64,000 bases of DNA from Planctomycetota bacterium. Its GTDB lineage: Bacteria; Planctomycetota; B15-G4. Shown piece after piece: positions 29,067 through 38,100 of this stretch. The DNA is taken from assembly GCA_029259715.1 (NCBI GenBank), contig JAJDEP010000019.1:62001-126000 (forward strand), read 5' to 3'. Position 1 is the stretch's first letter; every line of letters begins with the position of its first letter. The position numbers and the translations under genes are program-made. Under the pieces are notes generated by a model. That model made no database searches. It had not been told where the DNA came from and saw only the letters and a program-made list of their open reading frames with translations.

Positions 29067-29843
29067 ATGCTCGAAAAGCCCCCCTCCGAACAGTCGCCGC
29101 AGCGCTCGCTGGCCTTCACCCTGCGCGAGAACAAGCGCTACGACTGGCACAAGCAGCCCGGCAGCGACTACATCCCCCCCATCTACGCCACGCTCGACGA
29201 GCAGGAGTGGGCGGTCATGGAGGCGTGGTACGACGAGACCGAGGAAGTGCAGCACTTCGGCGAGGCCGGGGTGACGTTCATGTGCTTCATCCAGGGCCTG
29301 GTCATGGGCAACATGCTCCGGCGCGTCGTCCAGCTCGGCACCTACGCCGGCTACTCGACGCTGCTGCTGGGATTCATGCTGCGCCGCATGGGCGCCTCCA
29401 ACGCGCTGCTGTCCGTCGACATCTCGGCCGAGACCAACGTCTTCACCCAGCGCTGGGTCGAGCGCGCCGGCCTCGACCAGCAGGTGCGCCTGCACACCGG
29501 CGACTCCGCCGACCCCCAGGCCGTGACCCAGGCCCGTGACTTCCTCGAGGGCCCGCCCCAACTGCTCATCATCGACTCCTCGCACCAGTATCAGCACACG
29601 CTCGACGAGCTCGAGCGGTGGCTGCCCGAACTCCCCCAGGGCGGCCTCGTGGTCATGCACGACTCCGGCGACTTCGCCGCCGCCTTCGACTCGACGCAAG
29701 CAGGCGGCGTCCACCGGGCCCTCTCCGAATGGACCCGTGACCACGCCGACGAGGTGGGCTGCATCGACCTGCGTTGGTGCCCGGGCGGCGACGCGTCCAT
29801 CTACCTCGATCCCTGCGGTCTCGCGCTCCTCCAGAAGCGGTGA
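29067..29843 (+). CDS. Class I SAM-dependent methyltransferase (CmcI-like)
   Basis: 258 residues. The SAM-binding motif I is VVQLGTYAGYSTLLLGF near residue 90, followed by acidic motif II LLSVDISAETNVF, then LLIIDSSHQYQHTLDELERW and the GGLVVMHDSG strand. This matches the CmcI / Methyltransf_24 group, often found in polysaccharide clusters and in rhamnosyl O-methylation. It is followed two bases later by a glycosyltransferase gene and lies in the run leading to Wzm/Wzt. O-methylation of a sugar is the likely task. Confidence 0.85.
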   Translation: MLEKPPSEQSPQRSLAFTLRENKRYDWHKQPGSDYIPPIYATLDEQEWAVMEAWYDETEEVQHFGEAGVTFMCFIQGLVMGNMLRRVVQLGTYAGYSTLLLGFMLRRMGASNALLSVDISAETNVFTQRWVERAGLDQQVRLHTGDSADPQAVTQARDFLEGPPQLLIIDSSHQYQHTLDELERWLPELPQGGLVVMHDSGDFAAAFDSTQAGGVHRALSEWTRDHADEVGCIDLRWCPGGDASIYLDPCGLALLQKR

Positions 29844-29845
29844 AC

Positions 29846-31210
29846 ATGGGCACCCACAGGCGCGTCGTCCTGATCACGCCCGATCGTGTCGCCGATCGGC
29901 ACGCCGGGATCGCGTTGCGGCATCTCGGCCTGGCCCGCGCGCTCACGCGCTGCGGCCACGACGTCCTGCTCTGCTCGACCGACCCAGCTTCCTCCTGGTC
30001 CGGGGACGCCTTCGCCTTCGCCATCGCCACCAACGACACCGTGCCGCACTTGCTGGCCGGTGCGGACGCCTGTCTCGTGCAGGGCGCCGCGCTGCAGGGC
30101 CTGCCCGCACTCCTGACCCAGGACGTGCCCCTCGTGGTCGACCTGATCTGCCCCATCTTCCTGGAGAACCTCGAGCGCTACCGGGGGCAGCCGGGCGGCG
30201 AGGCCCTGCTGCGCAGTGACCACGACCTGTTCCGCGAAGCGCTCGTGGCGGGTGATGCCTTCCTGTGCGGCAGCGAGACGCAGCGACAGTTCTGGCTCGG
30301 CATGCTGGCGGCGCACGGCCGCCTCACCATCGCGGCCACCGACGACGACCCCGGCTTCGACCGGCGGCTCCGCAGCGTGCCGTTCGGCGTCCCTGAGATG
30401 GCCCCGGTCAAACGTCAGCCCGTGCTCAAGGGCGTCGTGCCCGGCATCGGGAGCGACGCAGTCGTCGCCTGGTGGGGCGGCGGGCTGTGGAACTGGCTCG
30501 ATCCGCTGACCCCCATCCGCGCCCTGGCCGCCCTGCGCCCCTCGCACCCCGAGCTCAAGCTGGTCTTCACCGGGCTGCGCCGGCCGCAGGACACCGCGGG
30601 CCTGACGCCCATGGCCCGCGCCGCCATGGCCCTCGCCAAGAGCCTCGACGTCGAGCAGCGCAGCGTGTTCTTCCTGGAGGGCTGGGTCCCCGGTGAACAG
30701 CTCGGTGACTACGTGCTCGAGGCCGACATCGGGATCACCGCCCACCGCGCGACGCTCGAGTCCCGCTTCGCGGTGCGCACGCGGTTCTGGACGTACCTCT
30801 GGGGCGGACTCCCCATCGTCGCCACGGCTGGAGACGTGACCGCCGAGCAGGTCGAACGACACGAGCTGGGCTGCGTCACGCCGCCGGGAGACGTCGACGC
30901 CATGGCCGAGAGTCTGCGCCGGTTGACCGACCCGGCCGCACGGGCTCAACACGCCACCGCCTCGCGCCGGCTCGCCGCCGCGTCGACGTGGGACGCGGCC
31001 GTCGCGTCGCTCGACGACTTGTTGCGCAGCGGCATCCCCCGCGGTGACCGCGCCGCCCGACTGGCCACCCTGCCCCCCTCGCCGCGCTTCTCCCGGGCGG
31101 GAAACAACCTGCGCAAATTCGGGGCGACGGCCGCGGCCGAGGGCCTGCCCACCGCGCTGCGTCGATCGTGGGTCAAGCTCTCCGGCCGCTCCGCGGACGC
31201 CGACGCGTGA
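29846..31210 (+). CDS. GT4-type (GT-B) glycosyltransferase
   Basis: 454 residues. N-terminal Rossmann half starts RRVVLITPDRVADRHAGIALRH with a nucleotide/acceptor loop. The C-terminal half contains AVVAWWGGGLWNWLDPLTP, LKLVFTGLRRPQDT, FLEGWVPGEQLGDYVLEADIGI and the E-x7-E-like region HRATLESRFAVRTRFWTYLWGGLPIV, as in GT4/WsaF-type enzymes. A 60-residue basic C-terminal tail follows. Its stop overlaps the GTG start of the Wzm permease (GTGA), so they are one operon. Sugar donor unknown. Confidence 0.85.
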   Translation: MGTHRRVVLITPDRVADRHAGIALRHLGLARALTRCGHDVLLCSTDPASSWSGDAFAFAIATNDTVPHLLAGADACLVQGAALQGLPALLTQDVPLVVDLICPIFLENLERYRGQPGGEALLRSDHDLFREALVAGDAFLCGSETQRQFWLGMLAAHGRLTIAATDDDPGFDRRLRSVPFGVPEMAPVKRQPVLKGVVPGIGSDAVVAWWGGGLWNWLDPLTPIRALAALRPSHPELKLVFTGLRRPQDTAGLTPMARAAMALAKSLDVEQRSVFFLEGWVPGEQLGDYVLEADIGITAHRATLESRFAVRTRFWTYLWGGLPIVATAGDVTAEQVERHELGCVTPPGDVDAMAESLRRLTDPAARAQHATASRRLAAASTWDAAVASLDDLLRSGIPRGDRAARLATLPPSPRFSRAGNNLRKFGATAAAEGLPTALRRSWVKLSGRSADADA

Positions 31211-31983
31211 TCGACCGCCTCGCGCAACTCTGGAAGTTCCGCGGTCTCGTCGGGAACCTGACGCGCGTCGAGCTGCTGGTGAAATACCGCGGCTCGGTGC
31301 TCGGGCTGCTGTGGTCGCTGCTCAACCCGCTGCTGATGATGTTCATCTACCTGGTGGCGTTCAAATACATCATGCGGCTGGAGCTCGAGAACTACACCTT
31401 CTACCTGCTCGTCGGACTGTTGCCGTGGGGCTTCTTCGCCACTTCCGTCACGGGCTCGACCATGGCGTTGATCAACAACGGCACGCTGCTCAAGAAGGTG
31501 CAGCTCCCCCGCGAGGTCTTCCCGGTTTCGGGCGTGGCCTTCCACACCGTCCAGTTGGCGCTGACCTTGGTCGCCTTCCTGCCCTTCACCCTGGCCTGGA
31601 AGGACGAGCTGCACTGGTTCCACTTGCTCTCGATCCCCGTCCTGCTGCTCTTCGTGGCGTTCACGCTGGGCGCCTGCATGGCGCTCTCGGCGCTCACCAC
31701 GCTCTACCGGGACCTCGAGCACTTCACCGAGATCGCCGTGGCGGCGACCTTCTGGTTCACGCCCATCGTCTACAATTTCGAGATGATCCCGGAGAACCTG
31801 CGCCCCGTGTTCCTGGCGAATCCGGTCACGCTCTTCATGAATTGCCTGCACGACATCCTCTACTGGGATCGCCTGCCGGGCCTGCTGACCGTCCTCGGCG
31901 TCTGCGTCTGGACACTCGTATCGCTGTGGGTGGGCAGCCTGATCTTCCGCCGCATCGAACCGCAGATCGCGGAGCGCGTGTGA
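31207..31983 (+). CDS. wzm: ABC-2 polysaccharide export permease (Wzm-like)
   Basis: 258 residues with six membrane segments. It opens with the cytoplasmic amphipathic helix typical of Wzm/TagG (IDRLAQLWKFRGLVGNLTR) and ELLVKYRGSVLGLLWSLLNP. The gate helices follow, and FTPIVYNFEMIPENLRPVFLANPVT is the conserved late loop. With the next gene it forms an ABC exporter that moves a lipid-linked glycan across the inner membrane. The start is GTG 31207, overlapping the previous stop; the end overlaps the next ATG by one base (TGATG). Confidence 0.92.
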   Translation: MIDRLAQLWKFRGLVGNLTRVELLVKYRGSVLGLLWSLLNPLLMMFIYLVAFKYIMRLELENYTFYLLVGLLPWGFFATSVTGSTMALINNGTLLKKVQLPREVFPVSGVAFHTVQLALTLVAFLPFTLAWKDELHWFHLLSIPVLLLFVAFTLGACMALSALTTLYRDLEHFTEIAVAATFWFTPIVYNFEMIPENLRPVFLANPVTLFMNCLHDILYWDRLPGLLTVLGVCVWTLVSLWVGSLIFRRIEPQIAERV

Positions 31984-32780
31984 TGCCGACCGTCATCGCG
32001 TGCAAGGGCGTCAGCAAGCATTTCCTGATCGGCGTCAACCGCATGCCCTCGCTGAAGTCCAAGTTCATCGGCGTGTTCAAGCCGCAGTACCGCGACCAGA
32101 TCCGCGAGCTGTGGGCCCTGCGCGACATCGACCTGGAGATCCAGGCGGGCGAGTCGGTGGGCATCATCGGCCCCAACGGCTCGGGCAAGAGCACGCTGTT
32201 CAAGCTCATCGGCGGCATCCTGCGGCCGACCCACGGAACGGTCGTCACCGAGGGGCGCATCGCGCCCATGATCGAGCTGGGTGTCGGCTTCCACAACGAG
32301 ATGACCGGGCTCGAGAACATCTACCTCAACACCAGCTACTACGGCATGTCCCGCAAGCAGACCAATGCCATCCTCGACGACATCGTCGAATTCTCGGAGC
32401 TGGGTGAGTTCGTCGGCACGCCGATCAAGAACTACTCCACCGGCATGGTCATGCGACTGGGCTTCTCCATCGCCATCCACACCGCACCGGACATCCTGCT
32501 CGTCGACGAGATCCTCGCCGTGGGCGACAAGGACTTCCGTGAGAAGTGCCTCGCCCGCATGACCGAGCTGCAACGCAGTGGGCGCACCTTCGTGATGGTC
32601 TCGCACGACGCCCACGAGGTGCGCCGCATGTGCGCGCGCGCCATCCTGCTCTGGCAGGGGCGCATCCTGGCCGACGGACCCTCCGACGAGGTGGTCGACC
32701 GCTACGAATCGCTCAACACCAAGGACTCGGTGCTCGGCATGCTGTCGCAGCCCGAGACCCAGGCGGTGGGCGGCCCATGA
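31983..32780 (+). CDS. wzt: ABC polysaccharide export ATPase (Wzt-like, without C-terminal binding domain)
   Basis: 265 residues. Walker A GPNGSGKST near 63-71, the H-loop-type IELGVGFHNEMTGLENIYLN segment, signature KNYSTGMVMRLGFSIAI, Walker B ILLVDEILAVGD and the switch His in FVMVSHDAHEVRRM. About 265 residues is the length of the nucleotide-binding domain alone. The carbohydrate-binding beta-sandwich that follows in E. coli O9a Wzt (protein about 430 residues) is absent. Export may thus not require terminal-residue recognition by Wzt itself, or recognition may be supplied by the beta domains of the next two proteins. Confidence 0.92.
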   Translation: MPTVIACKGVSKHFLIGVNRMPSLKSKFIGVFKPQYRDQIRELWALRDIDLEIQAGESVGIIGPNGSGKSTLFKLIGGILRPTHGTVVTEGRIAPMIELGVGFHNEMTGLENIYLNTSYYGMSRKQTNAILDDIVEFSELGEFVGTPIKNYSTGMVMRLGFSIAIHTAPDILLVDEILAVGDKDFREKCLARMTELQRSGRTFVMVSHDAHEVRRMCARAILLWQGRILADGPSDEVVDRYESLNTKDSVLGMLSQPETQAVGGP

Positions 32781-35146
32781 GCCCGGCCCCTACCGCACCC
32801 CTCGTGCTGGTGCTCGGCATGCACCGCAGCGGCACGTCCGCGGTCACCCGCGTCCTGAACCTGCTCGGGTTCGAGGTCGGCGCCGATCTCGAACCGGCCG
32901 GCAAGGGCAGCGAGACCGGCGTGTGGGAGCACTCGGGCCTCGTCAACGTGCACGACCGCCTGCTCACCGCGCTCGGCCTCGACGGCTGGTCCGATCCCGG
33001 CCCCCTGCCGGACGGATGGGAGCAGGACCCGCTGTGCACCCCCTTCCGCGATGAGCTGGTGTCGATCCTGCGCGCGACCTTTGCGGACGACGCCCCCATC
33101 GTCGTCAAGGACCCGCGCCTGTGCCGGCTGACCCCGCTGTGGTGGCCCGTGCTTCAGCAACTCCGGCGCCGGGCCGTGTGCGTCCTCAACCTGCGCCACC
33201 CTCAAGAGGTGGCCCGCTCGCTCGCCGAGCGCAACGCCCTGTCGGCGCAACGTTCGCACCTGCTGTGGCTGCGACACGTGTTCGAGTCGGAGCTGGCCAC
33301 GCGCAAGCATCCGCGCGTCGTCCTGCGCTACGACCGGCTGCTGACCCACTGGAAGCGCACCCTCAAGCCGCTCGAGGCCCTGCTCGGATCGGGCTTCCCC
33401 CGGTCCCCCGCCGAGGCGGCCGACGACATCGCCGCCTTCCTGCAACCGCCGCTGCGACACCACCGCTTCCGCAGCAACCGCGCCTGGATGGAACAGACCG
33501 AGCATGTGCCCTGGATCGCGGATGCCCACGCGGCCGCTCTGGCGCTGATTGAGAGCGATGACGCCGCCGCCCGCCGACGCTTCACCCGGCTGCGGCAGGA
33601 CTTCGATGCGGCCAGTCGCCTGTTCTCCGGCGGCCCGGCATTGCGGGCCGATGACGGCCGACCCGCGGGCGGCCCGTCCGCCGGCGGCGGCGACCCGGCG
33701 CTCGTGGCCGTCGTCGAGCGCTGGGATCACGGCCGGCTGGATGTCGACGGCACCACCGGCGAGCTGATCACCGGCAAGCAGGTCGAGTTCGAGCTGACGC
33801 CGCGGCACTCCAACTTCTGTGCGCTGGAGCTGCTGGTCGGAACCCACAAGCGCGTCAACACCTGCCTGCTGCTGATCGAGGTGATCGACTCGCTCGGCGA
33901 GGTCGTCGACCAACAGGAAGTGGCGGCCGACACGCTCGAGGACAACGCCTGGTTCAAGTTCCGCTTCCCGCCCCAGCCCGGCTCGGCCGGCAGCGCCCAT
34001 CGCGTCCGCGTCACTTCCCGGGACGCCGACGCCGGCAACGCGGTCAGCCTCTACTGCGGCGACGACGGACTGCCGGTCTTCCGCGCCTACTACGGCGCCC
34101 TCGTGGATGCCGCGGCGCGCTCCCCGGAGATCGCGGCCGCAGGCACGCAGATCGTGCCCTCGGTCGAGGTCATCACGCGGCTGCAGACCCAGCTCGCCGA
34201 GTTGCGCCGGGCCTTCATGCACGCCCAGCAGGGCCGCCGACAGGACGAGTCGGCCCAGGACGACCGCATCGCCGGCATCGCCGAGGCTTCGGGGCGCACC
34301 CACGACGGGTTGACCCGGCTCGAGCAGCGTCTCGTGGTCGACGCGCAACGCGCCCGCGACGCCGATCAGCGCGTCGAGCAACTCGAGGCCCGGTTGGGAA
34401 CCCGCGTCGACGAGCGCCTCCAGGAGGCCCTGCATGGCTTGAACGCGGCTCACAAGCAACGGCTGCGACTGCAGAGCGAAGTCAGCGACCTCGTCGAGCA
34501 GGTGAGCAACCTCGCCGGGCAGGTCGCCGGAGTCTCAGGGCAAGTCAGCGACGTCACCGGTGAGCTCACTGAAGTCCGCCGCGCTGCCCGGGCCCAGGCC
34601 GAGGCGGAGGTGACGCGTGCCGAGGCGGAAGAGGCACGGGCCGAGACCCTGCGGAAACAGACCGCCAGCGTCGGCGCACAATTCGGCGAGCAGGTCACCG
34701 CCTTGGTCCGGCAACACACCCGGACCGCCGAGGCCCTGCAGGCCCTCACCGGCGACGTGGCCGAGGCCGGCAGCACTCTCACCGAGCTGGCAGCGCGTCT
34801 CGATCGTCACGACGAAGAACGACCGGATCGCGCCGCCGCCGTGCATGGTCTCACGGGCCAGGTGGATCAGCTGCGCGAGCGCCTGACCTCACGCCTGGGA
34901 CAGCTCGATCGCCGCCTCGAGGAGCTGCACGCCGGCGCCTGGGAGCGTCGTCTGGCCGAGGTGGAGAGCCGGGTCGACGGCGAGAGCACCAGCCAGCGCC
35001 GCTCGCTCGCCGAGCTGCGCGAATTCACCGACACCATCGCGCGTCAGGCCCGCGCTCTGCAGGCGGGTCTGCTCGAGATCGACGCCAGCATGGCGGCCGG
35101 ATTCGAGGTCATCGAGGAGGCCCTCGCCGCGGAGGATCTGCCATGA
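32777..35146 (+). CDS. Sulfotransferase with beta domain and long coiled coil (candidate glycan chain terminator)
   Basis: 789 residues from ATG 32777, overlapping the Wzt stop (ATGA). Residues 1-290 are a PAPS-dependent sulfotransferase: 5'-phosphosulfate loop VLGMHRSGTSAVTRVL (11-26), KDPRLCRLTPLW, and 3'-phosphate segment VLNLRHPQEVARSLAERN. Residues about 318-438 are a beta-sandwich-like domain with LLIEVIDSLGEVV, DNAWFKFRFPPQPGSAG and RVRVTSRDADAGNAVSLYCG. Residues about 462-785 are heptad-patterned coiled coil with few prolines, for example QVSNLAGQVAGVSGQVSDV. The coil would be over 40 nm if fully extended. Position after wzm-wzt suggests that it sulfates and ends the growing glycan while the coil measures length; this is inference. 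Confidence 0.8.
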   Translation: MSPAPTAPLVLVLGMHRSGTSAVTRVLNLLGFEVGADLEPAGKGSETGVWEHSGLVNVHDRLLTALGLDGWSDPGPLPDGWEQDPLCTPFRDELVSILRATFADDAPIVVKDPRLCRLTPLWWPVLQQLRRRAVCVLNLRHPQEVARSLAERNALSAQRSHLLWLRHVFESELATRKHPRVVLRYDRLLTHWKRTLKPLEALLGSGFPRSPAEAADDIAAFLQPPLRHHRFRSNRAWMEQTEHVPWIADAHAAALALIESDDAAARRRFTRLRQDFDAASRLFSGGPALRADDGRPAGGPSAGGGDPALVAVVERWDHGRLDVDGTTGELITGKQVEFELTPRHSNFCALELLVGTHKRVNTCLLLIEVIDSLGEVVDQQEVAADTLEDNAWFKFRFPPQPGSAGSAHRVRVTSRDADAGNAVSLYCGDDGLPVFRAYYGALVDAAARSPEIAAAGTQIVPSVEVITRLQTQLAELRRAFMHAQQGRRQDESAQDDRIAGIAEASGRTHDGLTRLEQRLVVDAQRARDADQRVEQLEARLGTRVDERLQEALHGLNAAHKQRLRLQSEVSDLVEQVSNLAGQVAGVSGQVSDVTGELTEVRRAARAQAEAEVTRAEAEEARAETLRKQTASVGAQFGEQVTALVRQHTRTAEALQALTGDVAEAGSTLTELAARLDRHDEERPDRAAAVHGLTGQVDQLRERLTSRLGQLDRRLEELHAGAWERRLAEVESRVDGESTSQRRSLAELREFTDTIARQARALQAGLLEIDASMAAGFEVIEEALAAEDLP

Positions 35147-38100
35147 CGCCGGCGACCACCCGCCCCCTCAACGTGCTGCAGGTCGACCCGTGCCAGGGCG
35201 CGACGGTGCGGCGCTATCGCGTCGGCAACCTCGCCGAGCAGCTGCGTCTCGCCGGCGACGCGGTCACGGCGTGGACCGATGACGACCTGCGCCGCGAGGT
35301 CGAACGTGGGGACATCGACGCCACCGTGGCCCACTACGACCTGCTCATCCTGCACCGCTTCCCGTGGTGCACCGCCGTGGAGCGGCTGCTGCAGGCGGCC
35401 CGGACCGCCGGCATCCGCACGGCGTTCGAGGCGGACGACCTGGTCTTCGTTCCCGGCGTCGGTCGCTGGGTCGACGGCCTGCGGCACCTCGACCCGGGCG
35501 AGCTGAAGCTCTACGACGAGGGCCTGCAACGCTACGCGGCGAGCGATGCGGCCTGCGACACCTTCATCGGGGCCACCTCCTTCCTGGCCGGGCTGCGCGC
35601 GGGACCGCCACGACCGTCCGTCGTCATCCCCAACCTGCTCGGCGAGGAGCAGGTCGCCGTCGCGGAGAGGCTGCACCGCAAGGGCCGCTCACGCGCTCAC
35701 GGGGCCGGGGGCGGGGCGGCGCACGAAGTGGTCATCGCCTACGGCTCCGGCACGCGCACCCACGACGCCGACCTCGCGGCCATCGCGCCCGCGCTGGCCC
35801 AGGTGCTCACCGCCCATGTCGGGGCCCGGCTGATGCTCGTCGGCCTCGTCGACCTCCCCGAAGCCCTGCGACCCTACGCCGACCGGGTGCGGCTGGAGCC
35901 GGTCGGCCCCTGGGAACACTGGTGGGAGTTGCTCGCCGCTTGCGACATCGCCGTCGCCCCGCTCGAGGAGCGCAACCCCTACTGCCGCGCCAAGAGCGCG
36001 CTCAAGTACCTCGAGGCCGGCGCCCTCGGTGTGCCCCTCGTGGCGAGCCGCATCGACGCCTATGAGCAGGTCATCGACGACGGCCGCACCGGCCTGCTCG
36101 CGTCCGGTACCGATGAGTGGGCGCAGGCCGTTTCGCGCCTCGTCGAGGACACCGACCTGCGCGGGCACATGGGGCGCCGCGCGCGCAAGGACGTGCTGCG
36201 GCGGCACACCACCAAGGCCCGCTTCGCCGAGACCCACGCGACCCTGCGCGCCCTGGTCGACGGCAAGGTCGAGGCCCGGCAGCGCCCCGAGGGCTGGCGC
36301 GGCTTCGATCTCGCCACGGTGATCCCGCCGGCCACGGTCGGTTCCGGCGGACACACCGTCATCTTCCGCACGGTGCGCTCGATGATCGAGCGCGGCCACC
36401 GCACCACCGTGCTGCACGAGTTCGACGGGCGCGGCTTCACTCACGAACAGGTCGAGGGGTTCATCGACGCGGCCTTCTTCCCGACCGGCGCCACCTATCG
36501 CTCCGGCTGGGAGCTCGACCCCGCACGCTTCGATGCCGTCATGGCCACCGCCTGGAACACCGCCGAGTGGGTGGCCGGCCTCGACGTCCCCGCGCGGCTC
36601 TACTTCGTGCAGGACCTCGAGCACCTGTTCTTCCCGGCCTCGGAGAATCACGTGATGGCCGAGCGCACCTACGCGCTGGGGCTCTCGTGCATCACCATCG
36701 GCCGCTGGCTGACGGAAGTCCTGCGCCACCAGTACGGCGCCGACAGCGTCGACTTCCCCTTCCTGTTGCACGTCGACCGGCCCCGCCCGACCCGCGCCGT
36801 GTCCGACGACCGGCCCACCGTCACCTACTTCGCCCAACCCGGCAAGCTGCGTCGCGCCTACGAGATGGGCGTGGCCGCCCTCGCTCGACTGCACGCGGCC
36901 CACCCCGCCGTGCGCATCGTGTTCTTCGGTTCGGCCGCCGTCGATCCGAACGCGGTGCCCTTCCCCTTCGAGGACGCCGGCGTCGTCTCGGAGGCCGAAC
37001 TCGAGGAGCTCTACCTGCGCAGCGACGTGGGACTGGTGATCTCGCTCACCAATCCCTCCGCCGTCCCGCCGAACATGATGCGCTGCGGCTGCGCCGTGGT
37101 GGACGTCGACCTGGAGAACAACCGCTTCGAGTACCGCGACGGCGTCGACTCGCTGCTGGCACCTCCGACAACCGACGGCCTGGCCCAGGCCTTGATCCGC
37201 GTGGTCGCTGACGCCGACCTGCGGCGCACCCTGCAGGCCGGCGCCGTCGCGTCCATCGCCCCCCGATCGGAGCCACGCTCGATGGACCTGATCGAGGCCG
37301 CCCTGGTGCGCTCCATCGTGGCGGGCCGGGCCCGGGCCCCGGAGCGGCTCGACCTGCACGAGCGCGGCGGCAACGCCCACGTCTCGCTCGAGCAGGGCCC
37401 GGCGGTGGCCCGGTTCGAAGCCCGGCACGACGGCCTCTGCGCCGTCTCCTTCTTCCTCGGCACCTTCGGCCGCACGCCCTCGGATCTGGCCCTGTCGCTG
37501 CGACGCTCGTCCGACGAAACCGTGGTCGCCCGCGTGATCCTCCCGGGCAGCACGGTGGGCGACAACGAGTGGGCGCGCTTCGACTTCGAGGCCCTGCCGC
37601 ACAGCGCGGGCGAAGGCTTCTCCTGCGAGCTCTCGATGATGCCCGGCGCCGACGCCCCGGTGGCCGTCTACCGCTCGGCCACCGACGGCACCGGTCGGGT
37701 GCGCTGCACGGTGGGCGGCTTCGCCAGCGGCCCGTTCCGCATGAGCGTCCACGCCGACCCCGACGCCTTCCCGCACACGGGGACCGAGGGCGCGGCGCGG
37801 CGGACCTCCACGACACGCCGGCTCGCGGCGGCCTCCCGGGCCCTCCCGGACTCCGCGTCCCCCGGCGAGAGCGGGACGTCCGGCCGCTCGACGGGCGACC
37901 CGGCCGGCAGCGCGTCGGGTGGCGAGCCCCCGCGCGCCGCGGTGCGGGTGGCCGAGTTGTTGCGCAACCGACACCAGCGCGACGTCCAGGCCCGACGCCG
38001 GACCGACGACCGCGTGGGCTCGGCTCTGGGCCAGATGGACGGACGCCTGGGCCGGGTCGAGACGAGCCTGCGCTCCGTCTCGACCACCCTGCAGCGCGCG

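Noticed and set aside
32702-34459. 585-codon leftward ORF opposite the sulfotransferase
   Set aside because: It mirrors the coding strand's codon bias and has no recognisable domain; the plus strand has sulfotransferase motifs.
35689-37974. 761-codon leftward ORF opposite the tandem glycosyltransferase
   Set aside because: Long antisense frames are expected at this GC content. It is His/Gly/Ala/Arg-rich, has no domain, and the plus-strand gene has clear GT motifs throughout.
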